The translations under genes and the position numbers were made by a program. The notes below the pieces were generated by a model. It was not told the DNA's origin. It saw only the letters and a list, made by a program, of their open reading frames with translations, and made no database searches. A stretch of 11,656 nucleotides of DNA from Candidatus Sabulitectum sp. (lineage in GTDB: Bacteria > Fermentibacterota > Fermentibacteria > Fermentibacterales > JCC-6), in the NCBI GenBank assembly GCA_023136985.1, contig JAGLQD010000022.1, forward strand, positions 1 to 11,656. The letters run 5' to 3'. Below are positions 5,716 to 11,656 of the stretch, one piece after another (the first letter of the stretch is position 1; each line of letters starts with the position of its first letter).

Positions 5716-6582
5716 ATGAGCCGCCTGGCTCTTCGTAAGAAAGTAAGAACAGATCTCAGGCAGAGGGTGCAAAGCCTTCTGCCTGGGCTGGTCATACCGA
5801 CGTTGCTTCTCTCTCTCTGGTTCTTCTTCAATAGCAGGTCAATTTTGCCAGCTCCCGGGGCGGTGCTTGATGTGCTTCTGGATCCGTCTGCGGATCTGTT
5901 GAGTTGCGGTTCTCTTTTCTGGAATACAGGAGTTAGTCTGATCAGGGTTCTGCTTGGGCTTTCAATTGCTATAATGCTTGGGACACCCATCGGATTTCTT
6001 ATGGGTGCGAGCAATCGATTCAGACATTTTACATCTCTGATAACAGAGCTTGCAAGACCTTTGTCTCCTATTGCGCTCTTGCCTCTTTCAATAATCATTT
6101 TCAAGGATACTTCATTTACGGAAGTTCTGGGACTGAACCATTTGAAGTATTCAAGGAATATCCTTAATGAGCTTCAGATCGGTATGATATTCATTCTGGC
6201 ATGGGGAGGCATTTTTCCAGTGATCCTGGAGACTATGCACGGCGTTAGAGGAGTGAGAAAGGTTTACATTGAGGCTGCCAGGGTGCTTGGTGCCGGCAGG
6301 ATGTTTATCTTCAAACATGTTTTGTTCCCAGCCTCACTCCCGGACATATTTGCCGGGTACAGGATGGCAGTTGGCAGATGCTGGATGGTGATCATTGCAG
6401 CTGAAATGCTTCCTGGAACCAATTCAGGTATAGGCTACATGCTCAGGTATTCCTACCAGCTGTCAAGGTTGGATGTTATGCTGGCCTGCATATTCATAAT
6501 TGCGGTGATCGGGCTTGTTTTCTCAAGAGGGCTGGAATTGCTTGGAGAGAAATGGCTTCTACTCAGGGCAAGGGAGCGTTGA
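5716..6582 (+). CDS. ABC importer permease, BPD_transp_1 family (SsuC/TauC-like)
   Basis: 288 residues with about six membrane helices. The conserved cytoplasmic EAA loop is present as EAARVLGAGRMFIF (186-199) with the downstream LPDIFAG (208-214), which docks the ATPase. The N-terminus is basic and cytoplasmic, followed by a first helix near 22-38 and SILPAPGAVLD, a family hallmark (xLPxPxxV). Compared with the usual SsuC pattern there seem to be some 15-25 extra residues at about 129-154 (KDTSFTEVLGLNHLKYSR), between the helix RPLSPIALLPLSI and the one beginning GMIFILAWGG. The gene starts 19 bases after the binding protein, with AAGGA upstream of the ATG. It would form the membrane channel of the importer with its ATPase. 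Confidence 0.9.
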   Translation: MSRLALRKKVRTDLRQRVQSLLPGLVIPTLLLSLWFFFNSRSILPAPGAVLDVLLDPSADLLSCGSLFWNTGVSLIRVLLGLSIAIMLGTPIGFLMGASNRFRHFTSLITELARPLSPIALLPLSIIIFKDTSFTEVLGLNHLKYSRNILNELQIGMIFILAWGGIFPVILETMHGVRGVRKVYIEAARVLGAGRMFIFKHVLFPASLPDIFAGYRMAVGRCWMVIIAAEMLPGTNSGIGYMLRYSYQLSRLDVMLACIFIIAVIGLVFSRGLELLGEKWLLLRARER

Positions 6583-6583
6583 C

Positions 6584-7330
6584 ATGTCTTTGGCGTTTAT
6601 AAAACTTGAGAAATCATATTCAGCCCCCTCCGGAAAGAGTTTCAAAGTTCTTGGTCCGATCGATCTGACTGTAAAAAACGGGGAATTCGTCTGTCTTCTG
6701 GGTCCCACAGGTTGCGGCAAGACCACGCTTCTGCGAATTATCTCGGGGCTGGAGCAGGCAGACAGTGGAAAGATAAACCGTGGAGCGGGAAGACTCGGGT
6801 ATGTATTTCAGCAGGGAGCCCTGTTTCCGTGGATGAACATTGAATCCAATGTGATGTTTCCACTGAAAGCAACAGGTATGGCAGGAAGTCTTTGCAGATT
6901 GAAGGCTGAAGAAATTCTTGATCTTGTGGGGTTGTATGAATTCCGCAAGAGTTTTCCACACGAGCTTTCCGGCGGAATGCAGCAAAGAACTGCGCTGGCA
7001 AGAGGCCTTGTTACCGGTCCCGATCTTCTTCTTCTGGATGAACCTTTTGCCTCTCTGGACACCAGAACAGGAATCAATCTCCAGGAAATGCTTAGAAACC
7101 TCTGCAGAAAGCTATCTACAACGGTGATCTTCGTTACTCACAACATTGAGGAAGCAGTGTATCTGTCTGACAGAATAGTAGTCATGGGCCACAGGCCAGG
7201 TCGTATTGTACGAGATGAATCCCTGAGCCTTGAATGGCCCCGAAATCGTCTGTCCAGCACCTTTACTGAGGTCTTGCTTTCATTCAGGCAGACTTTTGAA
7301 GAGCTGGTTGACCTTTCTATTTCTTCCTGA
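6584..7330 (+). CDS. ABC importer ATPase, NitT/TauT (SsuB/TauB-like)
   Basis: 248 residues from the ATG at 6584. Walker A is GPTGCGKTT (40-48), the Q-loop FQQG (75-78), the ABC signature LSGGMQQR (128-135), Walker B LLLLDEP (148-154) with catalytic Glu153, and the H-loop THN with His186. All ATPase elements are intact. The ELSGGMQQR and 'FVTHNIEEAVYLSDRI' patterns are typical of nitrate/sulfonate/taurine importers. The frame is open upstream to 6515, but those residues overlap the permease gene. The preferred start sits one base after the permease TGA with GGGAG upstream, so translation is coupled. Its last 14 bases overlap, tail to tail, the small minus-strand gene ending at 7317. Confidence 0.93.
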   Translation: MSLAFIKLEKSYSAPSGKSFKVLGPIDLTVKNGEFVCLLGPTGCGKTTLLRIISGLEQADSGKINRGAGRLGYVFQQGALFPWMNIESNVMFPLKATGMAGSLCRLKAEEILDLVGLYEFRKSFPHELSGGMQQRTALARGLVTGPDLLLLDEPFASLDTRTGINLQEMLRNLCRKLSTTVIFVTHNIEEAVYLSDRIVVMGHRPGRIVRDESLSLEWPRNRLSSTFTEVLLSFRQTFEELVDLSISS

Positions 7331-7451
7331 ACTGAAGGTACAGAACCATGGCTATGGTATCAAGTGAGACCAGTGTTGCCAGTGTCTGGCCATCTCCGTA
7401 GTTGTTGATCCCAAAACCAAATCTCAGAATGATAAATACAAGTGTTCCCAA
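7317..7451 (-). CDS. Small hydrophobic protein, 44 residues
   Basis: Not recognised as a known family. The minus-strand frame starts with TTG at 7451-7449, five bases after a perfect AGGAGG, and stops at TAG (7319-7317). The protein begins with (M)GTLVFIILRFGFGINNYGDG, a hydrophobic segment, then a polar turn, then a second hydrophobic stretch TLATLVSLDTIAMVLYL and a basic end QFRKK. This suggests a small inner-membrane hairpin or a one-pass protein with positive-inside C-terminus. No in-frame ATG exists upstream before the stop near 7510; TTG starts are also used elsewhere in the window. A promoter-like pair lies at 7534-7506. It occupies most of the gap between the two plus-strand operons and explains that gap. 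Function unknown. Confidence 0.6.
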   Translation of the reverse strand: MGTLVFIILRFGFGINNYGDGQTLATLVSLDTIAMVLYLQFRKK

Positions 7452-7504
7452 GTCAACCTCCTGAAAAAAAGCTGTGCTTAATACCCATATTCCCCGTATG
7501 TATG

Positions 7505-7534
7505 TATATTAACATCTCTTGAGGATACTTGCAA
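7505..7534. promoter_or_regulatory. Possible overlapping divergent promoters
   Basis: On the minus strand TTGCAA (7534-7529, 4 of 6), a 17-base spacer and TAATAT (7511-7506, 4 of 6) would serve the 44-residue gene, with a leader of about 48 bases. On the plus strand TATATT (7505-7510, 5 of 6 to the -10 box) could serve the MCE operon, but its -35 (TACCCA at 7482-7487) is poor. The two -10 boxes overlap almost fully, so the two directions would compete. Confidence 0.3.
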
Positions 7535-7565
7535 CAGCAGTTCATTGAAAGGTGGGTGGCCATTT

Positions 7566-8663
7566 TTGAATGGTGAGGTTATTCATAATGATGGTAGAAT
7601 CAGGGTTTCCGGCAGGTTAACTCTGGGAGATCTGAAGGATGTAACTGCATCACTGGAAGGTATTTCAGCAGGTAATCACGTACTTGATTTCAGTGATTGC
7701 ACCAGTATTGATACCTGTATCGCTGCACGGATATGGTCCATTACCGAGGCAAAAACCGCAAATGGAGCACTTCTGGAATTTCAGGGGATGAACCAGGACA
7801 TAAAGGCGTTGTTTGACCGGTTCAGAGCCATTGATGAGAGGCCTCAGATTCCCGTTCAGAAGCACACCCTGCTTTACAACTTTGAAGACATCGGTGACAA
7901 GGTTCTTGCCACATGGGATACTGTCTTCGGCCTCGTTACATTTACAGGGAAAGCGTTCAAGGCTCTTTTTTCAGGCAAGGTCAGGGGTTCTGTAGTGGCA
8001 TATTACATGGAACAATCCGGTGTAATGGCTATTCCTATTGTTATTACTCTGAACTGGTTGATGGGAGTTGTTCTGGGGTATCAGGCAGGTTACCAGATGA
8101 GCCAGTTCGGTGGCGAGCTTTTTATGCCGGCTCTTCTTGCCTACAGCATCTGCTGGGAAATAGCTCCAATGATGACTGCGGTTCTTGTTGCTGGAAGGTC
8201 CGGTTCCGCTTTTGCTGCGGAGATCGGAACCATGAAAGTTCGGCAGGAGGTCGATGCTCTTGAGGTGATGGGTTTTAATATTTCCGGTTATCTTGTTACC
8301 CCCAAAATGCTTGCACTTTTCCTTGTAATGCCTCTTCTGATCACTGCAGCTAATTTTGCAGGAATGGCTGGAGGGCTTACTGCAGGAGGAATCTTCTTAA
8401 AAATGCCGGCTGTGGTCTATATTGATGCCTTGAAAGAGGCTCTAATACCGTTTGATCTGTACTGGGGAATCATTAAGGGCTTCTTCTTTTCTGTGATTAT
8501 TTCAGTTACCGGTTCATACATGGGTATCAGGGTTCGCGGTGGCCCGGCTGCAGTTGGAAAGGCGACAACCTCGGCCGTGGTTGTAAGTATATTTCTGGTT
8601 ATTATGGTGGATGCATTGCTTTCCCTTCTCTTTATACACATAAGGCCCGGGTTATCGCTATGA
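7566..8663 (+). CDS. MlaE-type lipid ABC permease with N-terminal STAS domain
   Basis: 365 residues from TTG at 7566. The first about 90 residues form a STAS domain, the fold of MlaB, with HVLDFSDCTSIDTCIAARI; the Thr of IDTC (residue 50) is at the position of the regulatory Ser/Thr of MlaB/SpoIIAA. The rest is an MlaE permease with about five helices and the family signature EIAPMMTAVLVAGRSGSAFA, then GTMKVRQEVDALEVMG and the C-terminal GPAAVGKATTSAVV. In MCE systems MlaE, MlaF and MlaD form an inner-membrane complex that moves phospholipid between the membranes; here MlaB is built in rather than separate. The frame is also open from a TTG at 7545, but only 7566 has a Shine-Dalgarno-like GGTGGGTGG (7551-7559) at a good distance. 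Its 3' end overlaps mlaF by ATGA. Confidence 0.9.
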   Translation: MNGEVIHNDGRIRVSGRLTLGDLKDVTASLEGISAGNHVLDFSDCTSIDTCIAARIWSITEAKTANGALLEFQGMNQDIKALFDRFRAIDERPQIPVQKHTLLYNFEDIGDKVLATWDTVFGLVTFTGKAFKALFSGKVRGSVVAYYMEQSGVMAIPIVITLNWLMGVVLGYQAGYQMSQFGGELFMPALLAYSICWEIAPMMTAVLVAGRSGSAFAAEIGTMKVRQEVDALEVMGFNISGYLVTPKMLALFLVMPLLITAANFAGMAGGLTAGGIFLKMPAVVYIDALKEALIPFDLYWGIIKGFFFSVIISVTGSYMGIRVRGGPAAVGKATTSAVVVSIFLVIMVDALLSLLFIHIRPGLSL

Positions 8664-9409
8664 CGGAGAAAATCATTCAGATGGAGTCTTTAACCGGAGG
8701 CTATGACGGCAAAGTCGTTCTTAGAAATGTGAGTATAGATGTACTCAAGGGTGAAGTGCTTGTTATAGTTGGAAAAAGCGGTTGTGGAAAATCTACCACT
8801 TTGAACTACATGCTGGGGCTGCATAAGCCATATTCAGGCCGGGTTCTTTTTGATGGAGTCGACATCTGGAGCAGTCAAAAAGTTCTTGATGCCGCCAGAA
8901 AGCGATGGGGTGTTCTTTTTCAGTCCGGGGCTCTGCTTGGAAACTACACTGTTATTGAGAATGTCATGTTGCCGCTTAAAGAGTTTACAAGTTTAACCAA
9001 AGCAGAGATGATGGATATTGCCCTGAGCAAACTTGAAGTGGTTGGAATGGAGCATGCGGCTTTTGAGAATCCTCTTGAGATTTCCGGAGGAATGCAGAAA
9101 AGAGCCGGTCTGGCCAGGGCAATGGTTCTTGATCCGGAGGTTTTGTTTTTTGACGAGCCATCTGCAGGTCTGGACCCTGTTACTTCTGCCGGGCTGGATG
9201 AGACAATACTGTCTGTGAACAGATCACTTGGTACCACATTAGTCATCGTTACACATGAGCTGGCCAGTATTTTTGCCATATCAGACAGGGTAATTATGCT
9301 CGACCCTGAAGAGCAGGGCATTATTGCTACTGGAGCTGCTCGTGATCTTGGTGACAACTCAGAAGATCCGAGAGTCAGAGCCTTTTTCGGAAGAAAGATG
9401 GGAGAATAG
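8660..9409 (+). CDS. MlaF-type ABC ATPase of the MCE lipid transporter
   Basis: 249 residues. Walker A is GKSGCGKST (38-46), the Q-loop LFQSGALL (87-93), the signature ISGGMQKR (141-148), Walker B VLFFDEPSAGLDP (161-173) with Glu166, and the H-loop VTHEL with His199. FQSGAL and DEPSAGLDP are characteristic of MlaF/Ttg2A ATPases. The ATG lies inside the TGA of the permease gene (ATGA overlap at 8660-8663), and the MCE protein starts two bases after its stop. It energises the STAS-MlaE permease from the cytoplasmic side. All catalytic residues are intact. Confidence 0.93.
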   Translation: MTEKIIQMESLTGGYDGKVVLRNVSIDVLKGEVLVIVGKSGCGKSTTLNYMLGLHKPYSGRVLFDGVDIWSSQKVLDAARKRWGVLFQSGALLGNYTVIENVMLPLKEFTSLTKAEMMDIALSKLEVVGMEHAAFENPLEISGGMQKRAGLARAMVLDPEVLFFDEPSAGLDPVTSAGLDETILSVNRSLGTTLVIVTHELASIFAISDRVIMLDPEEQGIIATGAARDLGDNSEDPRVRAFFGRKMGE

Positions 9410-9411
9410 CT

Positions 9412-10293
9412 ATGGCACTGCGAGCCAATAAACTGAGGCTTGGAATTTTCTTTGTGCTTTTGATGACTCTTTTCGTGGGAGCAATATTCTGGCTTGTGGG
9501 CGGGTTTACCAAAGATCCCAGCACCAAATATGCCTGCTACTACGCCTGGAGCGTCAGTGGTTTGAATGTAGGCAGTGCTGTTAACTACAACGGGGTTCCG
9601 GTGGGGTCTGTTGTTTCTATCGGTATAGCGCCGGATGGAAGGCTTGTTAAGGTCGTCCTTCAAATAGTTGATGATAAGTTCATGGTTGACAATACCATTG
9701 TTGCTTCTCTTTACGTTACCGGTATAACCGGACTCCGGAATGTAAACCTTGAGAGCCTTCCGGATTCAGTCAGCAGGCAATTTGAACAGCATCAGCTTTC
9801 TTTCAACTCGGATCTGCCGGTGATCCCTGTTCGTTCAGGCACGGTGCAATCTGTGACAACAGGAATTACCCGTTTGTTTGAGATCATGGAAAGTATTGAT
9901 GCAAAAGAATTAAACGATCAGGCCATACTTGCGCTAACAATGATAAACACAATACTGGTGGATGTGCAATGTGATTCACTGGGATGCAGAATAACAAACA
10001 CAATGAATAACGTTGACAGGGTGCTGGTTACTTACAACAATCTTGGTCTTGAGCTGACATCTGCTGTTGTTGGAGCTGAAGGAGACATGGAAAATGTTAT
10101 GGATGATATAAAACGCTTCATGGATGAGCTTGAAAACCTCAGCAGTACAATAACATATATAGCAGATGACATGGAAAACACATTCGATGATACTGAAGTT
10201 ATTCTTCGTGAGATCAGTATTATGTTACCGGCAATCAACAGATTGCTTGATGGGTTTTCCTCCGATTCCAGAGGAGAGGATATGTGGAGATGA
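9412..10293 (+). CDS. MlaD-type MCE-domain protein
   Basis: 293 residues. An N-terminal membrane anchor (about 8-30) is followed by one MCE domain (about 38-117) with the typical SGLNVGSAVNYNGVPVGSV and the later VTGITGLRNVNLE. The remainder (about 145-283) is helical, rich in heptad-like hydrophobic spacing, and probably a coiled coil like those of MCE proteins that form a hexameric channel or tunnel in the periplasm. It is longer than E. coli MlaD, whose tail is short. Two cysteines, 187 and 192, lie close together in the helical part. It presumably binds lipid and links the MlaEF core to the outer membrane, helped by the lipoprotein encoded next, whose ATG overlaps its TGA. Confidence 0.9.
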   Translation: MALRANKLRLGIFFVLLMTLFVGAIFWLVGGFTKDPSTKYACYYAWSVSGLNVGSAVNYNGVPVGSVVSIGIAPDGRLVKVVLQIVDDKFMVDNTIVASLYVTGITGLRNVNLESLPDSVSRQFEQHQLSFNSDLPVIPVRSGTVQSVTTGITRLFEIMESIDAKELNDQAILALTMINTILVDVQCDSLGCRITNTMNNVDRVLVTYNNLGLELTSAVVGAEGDMENVMDDIKRFMDELENLSSTITYIADDMENTFDDTEVILREISIMLPAINRLLDGFSSDSRGEDMWR

Positions 10294-10916
10294 AAAAGCT
10301 TGTAGCAGTTTCTATTGCGGCTCTATTGATTTTTACCGGGTGTATTACTGTGAACGTACCGTTGGGCGGTGGTGATTCTTCTCCATCCTTTCAATGGTTT
10401 CTCAGATGGGATCCACCGATTGAACATGGGAATCTGATATTCAGTAATGTTCTCAGGATCAAAGATTTCGATGCCTCGGGAAGTTATCAGCTCTCCGGTA
10501 TGGTGGTCAGGTACAACGACGGGAGCATTTCCGAAAGTTCCAGCGACAGATGGGTAACGCGACCGGGAGCCATGCTGAGTGAGATGTTTTCTCGAGACCT
10601 GCAGGCTACCGGCAACTACCCTGCAATCTTCAGAACAGCTGTAAGCGTGGATAATATTCTTACTGTGGAAGGCTATTTAAGGGAATTCGGGGCAACTCAG
10701 GTGGACAGTACAACCTGGATCGCAGTTCTTGATATTGATGTGACTTTGCTGGCAAGCAGAGGGAACGAAATTCTTTTCCAGCAGAATTACAGGTATGAAA
10801 AGAGTATGCCGTCCACTGGATTCAAGGTTCTCGCTGAAGAGATGTCTGTTATTGGAGCCTTGTGGTCTGAAGCGGTCATGACAGACATAGCAGGCGTTCT
10901 TCTGCCTCGAAGATAG
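10290..10916 (+). CDS. ABC-type transport auxiliary lipoprotein (PqiC/YmbA-like)
   Basis: 208 residues from the ATG at 10290. The signal peptide MKKLVAVSIAALLIFTGC ends at Cys18, an acceptable lipobox (IFTGC), so it should be a lipoprotein. The body fits the ABC-transport auxiliary family (PqiC/YmbA): a conserved arrangement of FSNVLRIKDF, a beta-rich core with YQLSGMVVRYNDGSI, then DRWVTRPGAMLSEMFSRDL and a final amphipathic helix. In PqiABC the lipoprotein caps or guides the MCE tunnel at the outer membrane; the same role is likely here (inference). A GTG six bases earlier (10284) is in frame, but the ATG forms an ATGA overlap with the MCE gene and has GAGGAGAGGA at a better distance. The stop TAG is part of the ribosome site of the next gene. 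Confidence 0.82.
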   Translation: MKKLVAVSIAALLIFTGCITVNVPLGGGDSSPSFQWFLRWDPPIEHGNLIFSNVLRIKDFDASGSYQLSGMVVRYNDGSISESSSDRWVTRPGAMLSEMFSRDLQATGNYPAIFRTAVSVDNILTVEGYLREFGATQVDSTTWIAVLDIDVTLLASRGNEILFQQNYRYEKSMPSTGFKVLAEEMSVIGALWSEAVMTDIAGVLLPRR

Positions 10917-10925
10917 GAGTACCAA

Positions 10926-11656
10926 TTGAGCCTTTTTGCCTGGAAGAAAAAAACACCTGTTACAAAGCGGAAGACAAGAATTACGCCACCATTTGACAAC
11001 ATGAACAACTTCATTGTTGTTGTGCTGGACAGCTGCCGCTATGACTCATTCATGGAAGCTGCACCCCAAACTATCATGAAGCTGGGTGAAACAGAAGACA
11101 GGTACAGCTATGCCAGCTGGACTGCGCCGTCACACTACAATCTTCTCATGGGTTTAATGCCCCACACAAGTCCAAGAGGAGTTTTTGCCAGTGAGTACTA
11201 CAAACACGATTTTATCAGATACAACGAAAGACTGGGTGCAAGGGATATTGAATTCAAAAGTCTTGTGCCGCGGCTTTGGATGCCTGATTTCCTTCAAAGA
11301 ACAATGGGCTACAGAACCCATGCAATGGTCTCTCTTCCGGTTTTGAACAGCATGACGCCTATCAACAGCGGATTTGATACATTCAGACTGATGGACAAAC
11401 ACAACGATATGAATGCCATGCTTGACCTTATGACATTCCCGTCAGACAGGCCAAGTTTTTACATGCTTAATGTGGGAGAGACTCACTATCCATACGCAAG
11501 ACCCTCTGAAGCCCAGAACAACTGGCCAAGAATAAGCGGTGTTCATGGTGTCTTCAAGCATCTTGATGATCATGTTGTTGACGGATGCATTGAGGAGAGC
11601 ACAACAGGAGAGAAACAGTTTTTTGACCAGAAGGAAATGGATCTGCTGAAAGCAAG
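10926..11656 (+). CDS. Sulfatase/alkaline-phosphatase-superfamily hydrolase, truncated by window end
   Basis: The frame is open from TTG at 10926 to the edge (243 codons, no stop). AGGAG sits six bases upstream and overlaps the previous stop, which makes the TTG start convincing; the next in-frame ATG is 25 codons later, with FIVVVLDS just after it. FIVVVLDSCRYDSF (29-42) is the metal-binding start of the superfamily, with Asp35 and Asp40. SWTAPSHYNLLMG (64-76) aligns with the CxPSRxxLxTG nucleophile motif of sulfatases, but Thr66 takes the place of Cys/Ser. LNVGETHYPY (181-190) matches the metal-binding FVHLxxPHxPY segment. Thr nucleophiles are usual in phosphodiesterases and phosphoethanolamine transferases, so it may act on a phosphate ester rather than a sulfate. 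No signal or membrane segment is seen at the N-terminus. It follows the MCE operon at 9 bases. Confidence 0.82.
   Translation, partial: MSLFAWKKKTPVTKRKTRITPPFDNMNNFIVVVLDSCRYDSFMEAAPQTIMKLGETEDRYSYASWTAPSHYNLLMGLMPHTSPRGVFASEYYKHDFIRYNERLGARDIEFKSLVPRLWMPDFLQRTMGYRTHAMVSLPVLNSMTPINSGFDTFRLMDKHNDMNAMLDLMTFPSDRPSFYMLNVGETHYPYARPSEAQNNWPRISGVHGVFKHLDDHVVDGCIEESTTGEKQFFDQKEMDLLKA

Noticed and set aside
5676..6104. A 142-codon minus-strand open frame opposite the permease gene
   Set aside because: Antisense to the permease and without any recognisable family pattern.
7345..7358. ACCAT-GGCT-ATGGT inverted repeat as terminator of the importer operon
   Set aside because: The stem is only five pairs and no thymine run follows; it lies inside the 44-residue gene. 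I see no convincing terminator in the gap.
7452..7510. An N-terminal extension of the small minus-strand protein upstream of the TTG at 7451
   Set aside because: The frame is open for about 20 codons but has no ATG, GTG or TTG start, and the AGGAGG site points to the TTG at 7451.
8944..9663. A 239-codon minus-strand open frame opposite mlaF and mlaD
   Set aside because: It is the reverse-frame shadow of two well-supported genes; Ser/Pro-rich and without a recognisable domain.

Overview
The window reads as chromosomal DNA of a diderm (Gram-negative type) bacterium. The reasons are an MCE/Mla-type lipid-transport operon, two lipobox proteins, Shine-Dalgarno sites of the GGAGG type, frequent operon overlaps (ATGA) and several TTG starts. 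I see no marker that fixes the phylum; gene density and style would fit an uncultured anaerobe, but that is only an impression. No RNA gene, insertion sequence, phage gene or CRISPR array is visible.

Left third (1-4002, minus strand). One probable operon reads right to left: a HAD-family phosphatase, a protein joining a PTS EIIA type-2 domain to a PII/ferredoxin-like C-terminal domain, then two tandem diverged monovalent cation/proton antiporters of the CPA2 type with a DD ion-binding motif. The second antiporter is interrupted by an in-frame TAA exactly at the link between its two halves. Homology resumes in the same frame straight after the stop and runs to the window edge.

Divergent spacer (4003-4502). 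It has no credible gene. It holds several short inverted repeats, a 37-bp interrupted palindrome, a good sigma70-like promoter, and a short leader that can fold into three back-to-back stem-loops, the first and third of which share the loop sequence GTTCTAG.

Middle (4503-7330, plus strand). A complete ABC importer of the NitT/TauT/SsuABC type: lipoprotein substrate-binding protein, permease, ATPase. The binding protein has an unusual HH pair and an NHPCC motif, which hints at a thiol-reactive or soft-metal ligand. The substrate cannot be fixed from sequence.

Convergent small gene (7317-7451, minus strand). A 44-residue hydrophobic protein with TTG start, AGGAGG ribosome site and its own possible promoter. 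It overlaps the ATPase 3' end tail to tail.

Right third (7566-11656, plus strand). An MCE (Mla-like) operon: STAS-MlaE permease fusion, MlaF ATPase, MlaD-type MCE protein, and a PqiC/YmbA-like auxiliary lipoprotein. It is followed 9 nt later by a truncated sulfatase/alkaline-phosphatase-superfamily gene with Thr at the nucleophile position. Together these suggest envelope lipid trafficking plus modification or turnover of a phosphate or sulfate ester.
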